Assembly: GCA_031376425.1 (NCBI GenBank)
Contig: JANMDR010000060.1
Span: 1 to 64,000 of the forward strand
Origin: JANMDR01 sp031376425
Lineage (GTDB): Bacteria > Pseudomonadota > Gammaproteobacteria > Burkholderiales > Usitatibacteraceae
Length of the DNA stretch: 64,000 nt
Reading direction: 5' to 3'
Shown: positions 49,797 through 57,260 of the stretch, one piece after another
Layout of the letters: every line of letters starts with the position of its first letter
Numbering within the stretch: the first letter of the stretch is position 1
The notes under the pieces: model-generated
The model's database searches: none
Told to the model about the DNA's origin: nothing
What the model saw: only the letters and a program-made list of their open reading frames with translations
Program-made: the position numbers and the translations under genes

Positions 49797-51665
49797 ATGA
49801 GATTTTTATATATTACGTTGGGATTACTGGTACTCATTATGGGTAATGTTGCCAATGCCCAAACTGGTAATGCTGCCGCAGGCAAGGACATATACATAAT
49901 GAACTGCGCCTCTTGTCACGGGGTACCACCGGACAGCAATGCCCGCAGAGCAGCAAACAGCGCCACTAGAATTTCCACGGCTATCAATAGCGTTAATAGT
50001 ATGCAGTTTTTGCGTGGCGTTTTTACCCAAGGTGAGCTAAACGATATTGCCGCCTATATTGGTAATCCAAATGTTGTGGTAACCACTAACAATACCCTTA
50101 CCGTGACCAAAGCTGGAACAGGTAGCGCCGCTGGCACTGTCACATCAACACCCGCCGGAATTTCCTGTGGGTCAACCTGCTCGGCAAGTTTTACTGCAGG
50201 GTCAACAGTAACGCTAAATGCCATAGTAAGCAGCGGCGCGAGCTTTGCCGGATGGTCAGGGGCTTGTACCGGAGCGTCAACCACCTGTAACGTCACCATG
50301 AGTGCAGCGCAGGCAGTAACGGCAACATTTAATACCACTATCGCTAACGCTACATTGACGGTAAGCCTTGCCGGAAATGGTTCTGGCAGCGTGACTTCTA
50401 GCCCGGCAGGTATTGATTGCGGTCGCGTCTGTACCGCAAATTTTGCTGCGAATAGTCCGGTGACGCTTACCGCTGCAATCGTATCAGGCTCTACCTTCGG
50501 CGGCTGGTCAGGTGCTTGTACCGGCTCATCTGCGAGCTGCAGTGTGACAATGGACGCGGCTAAAACAGTTACGGCGCGCTTTGATGTCGCCGCCGTGCCA
50601 AATGCCGTGCTGACGGTGAGTTTTGTTGGTTCAGGCAGGGGCGTTGTTACGTCTAGATTGTTGGGGCTCATTTGTGAAACAACGTGCAGTGGTAGCTTCA
50701 CAGGTGGGACAACGGTTACCTTAAATGCTGCGGCAAATTCTGGCTCCGTTTTTAACGGCTGGTCAGGCCCGTGCACAGGTAGCGGATCAACCTGCACCGT
50801 GCTCATGGACAGCGCTAAAACAGTAGCTGTAGATTTTGGAGTGCAGAGTACGACGACGCCGATCAACTACACCGATATGTGGTGGGCGGGTGATGCCGAA
50901 AACGGTTGGGGCATGGCGATTACCCAGCATCAGCCATCCAATATTCAGTTCAATGCCTTTTATGTTTATGAGGCTAATGGCTTACCTACTTGGTATGTAA
51001 TGCCGGGCGGCAGCTGGAACGCTAACTTCACCGTGTTCACCGGCGCTTTGTACCGCCCAACGGGGGCTAAGCTAGATAACTTTGTCACTGGCAATATTGC
51101 AGTGGGTGCCAGCGTTGGCACTGCCACGCTGACTTTCAAGAGCAGTTCAACCGCAACTTTTGCCTACACCATCAATGGCATCACTGCGAGCAAGAATATT
51201 GAACGACAAATTTTTGGCCCACCCGATAACGCGCCGGTTTTACAGGTTGGCGATTTATGGTGGGGTGGTGAACCGCAAAACGGCTGGGGCTTCACTTTTG
51301 CGCAGCAAAACCGTACCTTGTTTGGCGTGTGGTACACCTATGGCGCTACCTGCACCGGCACCAATATCGGTTGCGCGGCAACTTGGTATGTAATGCCTGG
51401 CGGCGCATGGGGCACCACACCGGCAACAGCCAATACCTATACCGGTGCGATTTACTCTACAATTGGCTCACCGTGGCTGGGCACTGTATTTGATAAAAAC
51501 GCAGTGAAGGTAACGCCAGCAGGTACCGTCACCGTAACCTTTACACCAGACGTCGCCGGATCAACTACTGGTAAATCAAGCAATGCCACCTTAACTTACA
51601 CCTTTACTGCCGGCCCATTTGCCGGAACAACGCAAACGAAACAAATTACACGGCAAGGTTTCTGA
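49797..51665 (+). CDS. Secreted multidomain protein: cytochrome c + InlB-like repeats + WW...NGWG repeats
   Basis: A 622-residue exported protein of unknown function. A signal peptide (ending NVANAQT) is followed by a short class I cytochrome c domain with one heme motif CASCH (about residues 37-41) and a QGELNDIAAYIGN helix. Three repeats of about 80 residues follow, each GxGxVTSxPxGIxCxxxC...FxGWSGxCTG...C, with four cysteines, resembling divergent InlB B-repeats. Two C-terminal repeats of about 110-120 residues have WWAGDAENGWGMAITQ / WWGGEPQNGWGFTFAQ and TWYVMPGG, a module seen in secreted proteobacterial proteins. The paired Cys suggest disulfides, fitting the TlpA gene downstream. It probably sits outside or at the outer surface. 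Confidence 0.82.
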   Translation: MRFLYITLGLLVLIMGNVANAQTGNAAAGKDIYIMNCASCHGVPPDSNARRAANSATRISTAINSVNSMQFLRGVFTQGELNDIAAYIGNPNVVVTTNNTLTVTKAGTGSAAGTVTSTPAGISCGSTCSASFTAGSTVTLNAIVSSGASFAGWSGACTGASTTCNVTMSAAQAVTATFNTTIANATLTVSLAGNGSGSVTSSPAGIDCGRVCTANFAANSPVTLTAAIVSGSTFGGWSGACTGSSASCSVTMDAAKTVTARFDVAAVPNAVLTVSFVGSGRGVVTSRLLGLICETTCSGSFTGGTTVTLNAAANSGSVFNGWSGPCTGSGSTCTVLMDSAKTVAVDFGVQSTTTPINYTDMWWAGDAENGWGMAITQHQPSNIQFNAFYVYEANGLPTWYVMPGGSWNANFTVFTGALYRPTGAKLDNFVTGNIAVGASVGTATLTFKSSSTATFAYTINGITASKNIERQIFGPPDNAPVLQVGDLWWGGEPQNGWGFTFAQQNRTLFGVWYTYGATCTGTNIGCAATWYVMPGGAWGTTPATANTYTGAIYSTIGSPWLGTVFDKNAVKVTPAGTVTVTFTPDVAGSTTGKSSNATLTYTFTAGPFAGTTQTKQITRQGF

Positions 51666-51686
51666 TACAGTTGTTTTTTTGCTTCC

Positions 51687-51723
51687 AATCAATGCCTGTG
51701 GACTTAGACCACAGGCATTGATT
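51687..51723 (+). terminator. Perfect 15-bp stem-loop, probable terminator
   Basis: The arm AATCAATGCCTGTGG and its exact complement flank a 7-base loop, with four T overlapping the end of the second arm. It lies 22 bp after the cytochrome stop and 25 bp before the TlpA gene. The T-run is short, so it could also act as an RNA-processing or attenuation hairpin between the two genes. Confidence 0.6.
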
Positions 51724-51747
51724 TTATATAAATATATAGGCGATACG

Positions 51748-52269
51748 ATGACACTCAAAAGCTGGCGCAAATTACTCCTGTGCACGACCATTTTCTCCAC
51801 GGCTATTCTCTTAACGCCTTTATCACTGGTAGCAAACGCGCTTGATGTTGGCAGCATTGCGCCAGAAATTACCCTGCCGGGTGTGAAAGAGCCAATAAGC
51901 TTAAATAACTTCAAGGGCAAGGTTGTTTACATCGATTTTTGGGCATCTTGGTGCGGGCCTTGCAAGCAGTCATTTCCGTTCATGAACGCATTGCAAACCA
52001 AATACAAGGCGCAGGGCTTAGAAATTATTGCCGTTAATGTTGATGCTAATAGCGCCGATGCCACGGCTTTTCTAACTAAAGTACCGGCAAATTTTAGCAT
52101 TGCCCTCGACTCCAAAGGGGATACGCCGAAGCGCTATAAGGTCAAAGCCATGCCATCTTCATATTTAATTGGTCGCGATGGCAAAGTAATTGCCGTGCAT
52201 CAAGGCTTTAAGGCAGAAGATCAACCTGAATTAGAAAAGCGCATTGCCCAAGCTTTACTGATTAAATAG
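51748..52269 (+). CDS. TlpA/ResA-like periplasmic thioredoxin
   Basis: Exported or membrane-anchored thiol oxidoreductase. The ATG at 51748 is chosen because a signal peptide follows (LLLCTTIFSTAILLTPLSLVANA). The longer open frame upstream runs through the stem-loop and is not coding. The core has SIAPEITLPG, YIDFWASWCGPCKQSFPFM with CGPC, and the cis-Pro loop KAMPSSYLIGRDGK. Length is 173 residues. It starts the TlpA-DUF4266-DUF3570-ApbE set. It may reduce or assemble the cysteines of the DUF4266 tail or the neighbouring cytochrome (inference). Confidence 0.91.
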   Translation: MTLKSWRKLLLCTTIFSTAILLTPLSLVANALDVGSIAPEITLPGVKEPISLNNFKGKVVYIDFWASWCGPCKQSFPFMNALQTKYKAQGLEIIAVNVDANSADATAFLTKVPANFSIALDSKGDTPKRYKVKAMPSSYLIGRDGKVIAVHQGFKAEDQPELEKRIAQALLIK

Positions 52270-52317
52270 CATTAACTATTTTATGCAATCTACGCCTAAT
52301 AAAAACCAAAGGCCGCT

Positions 52318-52560
52318 ATGAAAAATCCAACACGATCACGCGCACCATTAATTTTCCTTGCAGCAACGTTGTGCATGGCAGCGCTTGGCGGCTGCGCCTA
52401 TGCGCCACCGCAGGCATGGGAAAAAGGCAACCTCGCCAAACCGGCAATGACGATGGGTGGTGACCCGCTTGATCAGCGCTTTGCGCAACACATTTATGCC
52501 AGCAAAGAGAACGCTTCCGGTGGCTACGGTGTGGGCGGAGGCGGCTGTGGCTGCAACTAA
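52318..52560 (+). CDS. DUF4266 lipoprotein with Gly/Cys C-terminus
   Basis: An 80-residue lipoprotein: signal with lipobox LGGC (Cys about residue 26), then AWEKGNLAKPAM, DPLDQRFAQHIYASKENASG and the tail GGYGVGGGGCGCN. This arrangement is the DUF4266 signature. Function is unknown. The CGC pair could form a disulfide, bind metal or be a modification site. AAGG lies 5 nt before the ATG. It overlaps the DUF3570 gene by 14 bp in another frame. Confidence 0.88.
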   Translation: MKNPTRSRAPLIFLAATLCMAALGGCAYAPPQAWEKGNLAKPAMTMGGDPLDQRFAQHIYASKENASGGYGVGGGGCGCN

Positions 52561-53689
52561 ATTTACGGCTGACAAAGCCGGTGCCATTATCGCTGCGGCT
52601 TTAGCTTTACCGGGTGTGATTGCCCACGCAGAAACCGCGCCAGAGAGCGCCACAGTCGCGTTAAAGTATTTGCAATATCAAGATTCACAACCCGGTCTAA
52701 AACGCATCAAAGTTACCTCACCGTCCATTTATGTTGCGGTGCCACTTTCACCACAATGGGCTATTGAAGGCTCAGTTGTTGGCGATAGCGTTTCCGGTGC
52801 CACGCCGCGTTATCACAGTGCTATATCGGGTGCCACCTTAAAAATGAAGGATGAGCGAGCGGCGGGGGATGTAAAAGTTACCCGCTATTTTGAACGTGCC
52901 ACTGCCGCATTCAGTGCCAGCCGTTCGCGCGAGCATGACTATGAAAGTACCGCAATCGCCGTTGACACCAGCTTTTCAAGTGAAGACAACAACCGCACCT
53001 TCAATATTGGCTTAGGTTATACCGATGACAAAATTACCTCATCCAATGATATCGATCTAAACGAAAAAAAACGCACCACTGAAATTATGGTGGGTGTCAC
53101 CCAGGCGCTCACGCCCAATGATTTAGTGCAGCTAAATTTAACGCGCAATAGCGGACGCGGTTTTTATTCTGACCCGTATAAATTCCCCGATGAGCGACCG
53201 CGTACACGCGATCAAAATATTGTGCTGCTGCGCTGGAACCATCACTTTAGCGATCTGGGCGCTACCCTGCGCACTAACTACCGCTACTATCGTGATACCT
53301 TTGGTATCAAAGCGCATACCATTGGTGCCGAATGGGTGCAGCCCGTTAGCCCTACTTTTACGGTTACGCCATCGTTACGTCGCTACTCACAAAGTGCTGC
53401 GTCATTTTATTTTGACCCTGTGTATGACAAAATTGTTGGTGAGCCATTTCCGCCAGGCTACTTTGAAAACACGCCAAAATTCATTTCTGGCGATCAGCGG
53501 CTTTCCGCATTTGGTGGTGTTACCTTGGGGGTAAAACTAGCTTGGCAAGTCACCGCGGATTGGCTGCTTGATCTAAAACTGGAACGCTATGAACAACGCT
53601 CAAGCTGGGTATTTAGCGGTAGCGGGTCACCAGGCATTGCCCCGTTTCGCGCTAATTTTGTGCAGCTAGGCACCAGCAAAAAGTTTTAG
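52547..53689 (+). CDS. DUF3570 outer-membrane protein with SGAT motifs
   Basis: Predicted exported beta-barrel of 380 residues. GTG at 52547 is chosen: GGAGG lies 5 nt upstream and a signal peptide follows (AGAIIAAALALPGVIAHA). Longer frames would overlap most of the lipoprotein gene. Many alternating strands follow, ending with the barrel-like FVQLGTSKKF. Near the start lies DSVSGATPRYHSAISGATLK, with two SGAT motifs 11 residues apart (Thr86 and Thr97). The first matches the D-x-x-S-G-A-T pattern at which ApbE attaches FMN in NqrC/RnfG proteins, and an ApbE gene is the next gene. Covalent FMN here is a hypothesis. Confidence 0.85.
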   Translation: MAATKFTADKAGAIIAAALALPGVIAHAETAPESATVALKYLQYQDSQPGLKRIKVTSPSIYVAVPLSPQWAIEGSVVGDSVSGATPRYHSAISGATLKMKDERAAGDVKVTRYFERATAAFSASRSREHDYESTAIAVDTSFSSEDNNRTFNIGLGYTDDKITSSNDIDLNEKKRTTEIMVGVTQALTPNDLVQLNLTRNSGRGFYSDPYKFPDERPRTRDQNIVLLRWNHHFSDLGATLRTNYRYYRDTFGIKAHTIGAEWVQPVSPTFTVTPSLRRYSQSAASFYFDPVYDKIVGEPFPPGYFENTPKFISGDQRLSAFGGVTLGVKLAWQVTADWLLDLKLERYEQRSSWVFSGSGSPGIAPFRANFVQLGTSKKF

Positions 53690-53705
53690 CCCATGTTAGT
53701 TTTGC

Positions 53706-54734
53706 ATGCCCTCTCGTAAGCGCAAGACGCCAACGAAATCTATTGGCCTTGCGTTTCAGGCAATGTCGAGCGCCTGCGAAATACGGCTTGAACCATGCTT
53801 TGAGTCGCTTGCAACTCAGAACGAAGCGCAACTCGAAGTACAACTTATAGCTGTGGCAAAGTTAGCGATTGCCGAGGTGCATCGTATCGAGCAAAAATAC
53901 TCGCGTTACCGTGCGGATAGCATCGTCTCACGCATCAACGCAGCGGCTGGCAACGGGCTTGCAATTACAGTGGATGCGGAAACAGCGGCCTTGATTGATT
54001 TTGCGCAATCACTGTATACGCTAAGCGATGGGCTATTTGATATTACTTCTGGCGTATTGCGTCGCGCGTGGGATTTTAAGGCCAAGATTGTGCCCACCCA
54101 AAAAGTGCTCGACGCCGTGCTACCGCTCATCGGCTGGTCACAAGTAGAATGGCGTGAATCGGCCATTAAACTGCCATTACAGGGCATGGAATTAGACTTT
54201 GGTGGCTTCGGTAAGGAATATGCCGCTGATCGCGCCATGGCGGTTTTAACGGCTGCAGGACAACGCCACGGTTTTATAAATTTAGGCGGTGATATTAGAG
54301 TGTTAGGCCCGCGTGCAAATGCCACACCGTGGCGCTTTGGCATTCAACATCCACGCGCTGACGCACAGGCTGGTAACAGCGATGGTAGCGAAAGCAAAAC
54401 AATCGCCCATGTAGACCTGCTGGAGGGCGCGCTCGCAAGCTCTGGTGATTATGAGCGCTACTTTGAACAGGAGGGCAAACGCTATTGCCACATCCTCAAC
54501 CCTATCACCGGTTGGCCAGTGGAACACTGGGCCAGCGTTAGCGTAACGGCACCCGCTTGCGTTGCCGCAGGCGCATTGAGTACGATTGCGATGCTAAAAG
54601 GTAAAAATGCCACGCTGTTTTTAGAAACCCAAGCGGCGACGTATTTAGCGGTGGATGGACAAATGCGCATGTTTCAATCAGCATCGGCAGCTGCGCACGG
54701 CTTCTCTGCGGCCTCAGCATCAAGCAAGGTCTAA
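53706..54734 (+). CDS. apbE: FAD:protein FMN transferase (ApbE family)
   Basis: Transfers FMN from FAD to a Thr of target proteins. The 342 residues include YSRYRADSIVSRIN, GLFDITSGVLRRAWDF, ELDFGGFGKEYAADRAM, INLGGDIRVLG, and ALASSGDYERYFEQEGKRYCHILNPITGWPV, the full set of ApbE motifs. No signal peptide or lipobox is evident (MPSRKRKTPTKSIGLAFQAM), unlike many exported ApbE proteins, so it may act in the cytoplasm. It is the last gene of the set, 16 bp after DUF3570, and converges with the peptidase gene 1 bp away. Confidence 0.93.
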   Translation: MPSRKRKTPTKSIGLAFQAMSSACEIRLEPCFESLATQNEAQLEVQLIAVAKLAIAEVHRIEQKYSRYRADSIVSRINAAAGNGLAITVDAETAALIDFAQSLYTLSDGLFDITSGVLRRAWDFKAKIVPTQKVLDAVLPLIGWSQVEWRESAIKLPLQGMELDFGGFGKEYAADRAMAVLTAAGQRHGFINLGGDIRVLGPRANATPWRFGIQHPRADAQAGNSDGSESKTIAHVDLLEGALASSGDYERYFEQEGKRYCHILNPITGWPVEHWASVSVTAPACVAAGALSTIAMLKGKNATLFLETQAATYLAVDGQMRMFQSASAAAHGFSAASASSKV

Positions 54735-54735
54735 A

Positions 54736-57243
54736 CTACCATCCAAAAACCGCCGCTAACTTGTTCGTAGGCGTTGCCGTTTTTACAAATTTATCTAGCC
54801 AATTGGTAATCTCTGCGGCGCGATGCATTTGCGATTCGCGGGCGCGGTAGGCATGATCTTCAAACGGTAACAGCACTAGCCTAGCCGTGCCACCCAAGCC
54901 GCGAATGGCTTGATACATACGTTCACTTTGCACCGGAAACGTACCTGAATTGGAATCATTTTCACCGTGAATAAATAACAGCGGCGCTTTGATTTGATCA
55001 GCAAAATTGAATGGCGACATTTGGTTATAGACATCACGGGCTTTCCACATATTACGGGTTTCAGCTTGGAAGCCAAAAGGTGTCAAGGTTCGATTGTAGG
55101 CACCACTTTCAGCAATACCCGCTGCAAATAATTTCGAATGCGCCAGCAAATTAGCCACCATAAATGCGCCATAGGAATGACCACCTACGGCCACGCGATT
55201 CTTATCAGTTACGCCACGCCGTACTAGTTCATCTATTGCAGCTTCGGCGCTGGCGATAAGTTGCGGAATATAACTATCGTTTGGTTCAGTATTGCCTTCA
55301 CCGATAATAGGCATTACCGGATTATCCAGCACCGCATAACCCTGAGTAAGCCAAGGCAGGGGGCCAGAGGCACTAGGACGTACATAGCGATACGGTGAAC
55401 CCGTCACTTGGCCAGCAGCTTCCGACGTTTTAAATTCGCGTGGGTAAGCCCATAAAATTGTCGGTAGCGGACCATCGCTTCGTTTATAGTTCGCTGGCAA
55501 ATACAGCGTGCCCGAAAGCTCAGTGCCATCGCGACGCTTATAACGGATAAGTTCTTTACTCACACCGGCAATGGGATTTTTTGGTGTAGCAAAGTTGGTA
55601 ATGGGAGTAATGGTTTTGCTCTCAACATTGCGCAAAAAAAGATTGGGCGTTTCAGTTTGCGATTCGCGTTGGGTGAGCAAACGGATCGTGCCATTATCAA
55701 ATACGGCGGCAACACTTTCATAAGCGGGTGGCTCAGATTGAAAGAGGCGCATGCTCTGCTTAGTATCAAAATTAAACACATCCAAAAATGGCCTATCGCC
55801 TTCCGGACTTGCGCCATTGCCGCTGAGATAAATTGCGCGTTTATTGGGTGTCATATTCAGCACGCGTTGCCCTATTGGCGATGTTTCAAACAGCGGTGTG
55901 CCGGGGTCACCATAACGGTCTTCTGAGGACCGATCGAATAATTTTACGGCTACTTTACTTAAGTCGCCCGGAAAAATTCGCCACACCACGCTACGTCGTG
56001 TCTTACGTTGCCCCTCGTACACTAAAGCAAGATCATCTGTACCCCATATAACTTGCACAAAACGAAAATCCAGCTTCAACATCAAACTAGGTTCGGATTG
56101 AAAAGGAGCGCTCAAGGCATATAAATAATCGCCATCACGTTTTTTAATTGGCTTATCGCCCTCATTACTTTGCACCCAAGTGAGGGTGGCGGGTGCATCA
56201 GCACGCCATGCGTAGGCGCGTGGACCGCGGCGCACGGCATCGGGTTCACCATCATCCTCTTCCGCCACACCATTGGCTGAAAGCGCTTTGACGAACTCCC
56301 CCGTATCGCTTCCGGATAAATCACGAAGCTCGGTTTTAATCGCAAATTGCCCGATCGGAACCACGCGTGAATAGGGTTTGGTGATGGCTTGAACCAACAA
56401 AAAGTTGGCATCGGGTGAGGCGGCAATAGCGCGAATGATGGCTGACTTTCCGACTGCGGTAATAATGCCGTCAAGCCCTATTTTAGCGGGTTGCGCCTGC
56501 ATATAGTATTCTAGCAATTGCTCGTCATGGCCGTTTTTCAACAGATCTGGAAAAGTGCGTGCAGCAGCAATTTTTCCACTGGTTTCTTGCACATTAGGGC
56601 CAATAGGCGCAACCGGCACTGCAGGCACCGCACCACGATTTTGCGGTACCAGTAACGCCACTAAAGAACGACTATCTGCCAACCAAGCAAAGGCACGACC
56701 TGATACGCCATTTAAGCTACGATCAGTAAGCCGTTTAGCTTGCGCACTGGCTACATCAATAATCCAAAGTTCCAGCGCGGTTTCTCTCGTCACCGAGACG
56801 GCTATGCGCTTACTATCAGGCGACCATAGCGCTTCGCCAATGAGGCCACCGGCGGGAATGCCTTGAATGCCATATTTTTCAGGCGCTTTATCTGCTGGTT
56901 TATCTGATAATCGCAGTAACTTAAGCGCCGCACCATAGCTCACGCGGCTGATATCATTATTGCGTGGATTAATGCGCAATCCAGCAACGCGCACTTGCGG
57001 CAGTGCTAAATCGCTGATACTGGGCAGCCCTGCACGCTCAATAAACAGCAAATATTGCTGGTTGGGCGATACGATAGGCTGTGGCGCTGCTTGAGTTTCA
57101 ATCATGTCCACTATCGGTTGCGGCGGTGAGGCAAAGCGCGGACTGGTTTCAGCGTTTACGCTTACATTTACGTTGAGCGATAAGATAGCCAGCAAACCTA
57201 AGATGGTGGCAATTTTTTTAGGCAAATTCATTTCTAATTTCAT
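54736..57243 (-). CDS. Exported S9-family (prolyl oligopeptidase-like) serine peptidase
   Basis: A periplasmic or secreted peptidase of 835 residues: signal peptide (about 1-31), seven-bladed propeller region, then alpha/beta hydrolase. The catalytic triad is visible as GGHSYGAF (Ser690), HGENDSNSG (Asp763) and FEDHAYR (His797). The overall pattern recalls glutamyl-endopeptidase-like S9 enzymes, but specificity cannot be read from sequence. The penicillin-acylase-like gene is 17 bp upstream on the same strand, so they may be one operon for peptide/amide breakdown. Confidence 0.93.
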   Translation of the reverse strand: MKLEMNLPKKIATILGLLAILSLNVNVSVNAETSPRFASPPQPIVDMIETQAAPQPIVSPNQQYLLFIERAGLPSISDLALPQVRVAGLRINPRNNDISRVSYGAALKLLRLSDKPADKAPEKYGIQGIPAGGLIGEALWSPDSKRIAVSVTRETALELWIIDVASAQAKRLTDRSLNGVSGRAFAWLADSRSLVALLVPQNRGAVPAVPVAPIGPNVQETSGKIAAARTFPDLLKNGHDEQLLEYYMQAQPAKIGLDGIITAVGKSAIIRAIAASPDANFLLVQAITKPYSRVVPIGQFAIKTELRDLSGSDTGEFVKALSANGVAEEDDGEPDAVRRGPRAYAWRADAPATLTWVQSNEGDKPIKKRDGDYLYALSAPFQSEPSLMLKLDFRFVQVIWGTDDLALVYEGQRKTRRSVVWRIFPGDLSKVAVKLFDRSSEDRYGDPGTPLFETSPIGQRVLNMTPNKRAIYLSGNGASPEGDRPFLDVFNFDTKQSMRLFQSEPPAYESVAAVFDNGTIRLLTQRESQTETPNLFLRNVESKTITPITNFATPKNPIAGVSKELIRYKRRDGTELSGTLYLPANYKRSDGPLPTILWAYPREFKTSEAAGQVTGSPYRYVRPSASGPLPWLTQGYAVLDNPVMPIIGEGNTEPNDSYIPQLIASAEAAIDELVRRGVTDKNRVAVGGHSYGAFMVANLLAHSKLFAAGIAESGAYNRTLTPFGFQAETRNMWKARDVYNQMSPFNFADQIKAPLLFIHGENDSNSGTFPVQSERMYQAIRGLGGTARLVLLPFEDHAYRARESQMHRAAEITNWLDKFVKTATPTNKLAAVFGW

Positions 57244-57260
57244 CTTGCATCTTCCATCTA

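Noticed and set aside
50054..50866. 270-aa minus strand open frame
   Set aside because: It mirrors the repeats of the secreted cytochrome protein; its Val/Pro periodicity comes from the repeated coding sequence on the other strand.
51619..51747. Longer N-terminus for the TlpA-like protein
   Set aside because: The extension overlaps the cytochrome gene and runs through a 15-bp stem-loop, and the signal peptide begins at the ATG at 51748.
52457..52546. Longer N-terminus for the DUF3570 protein
   Set aside because: It would overlap most of the lipoprotein gene; the GTG at 52547 has a GGAGG at ideal spacing and opens a signal peptide.
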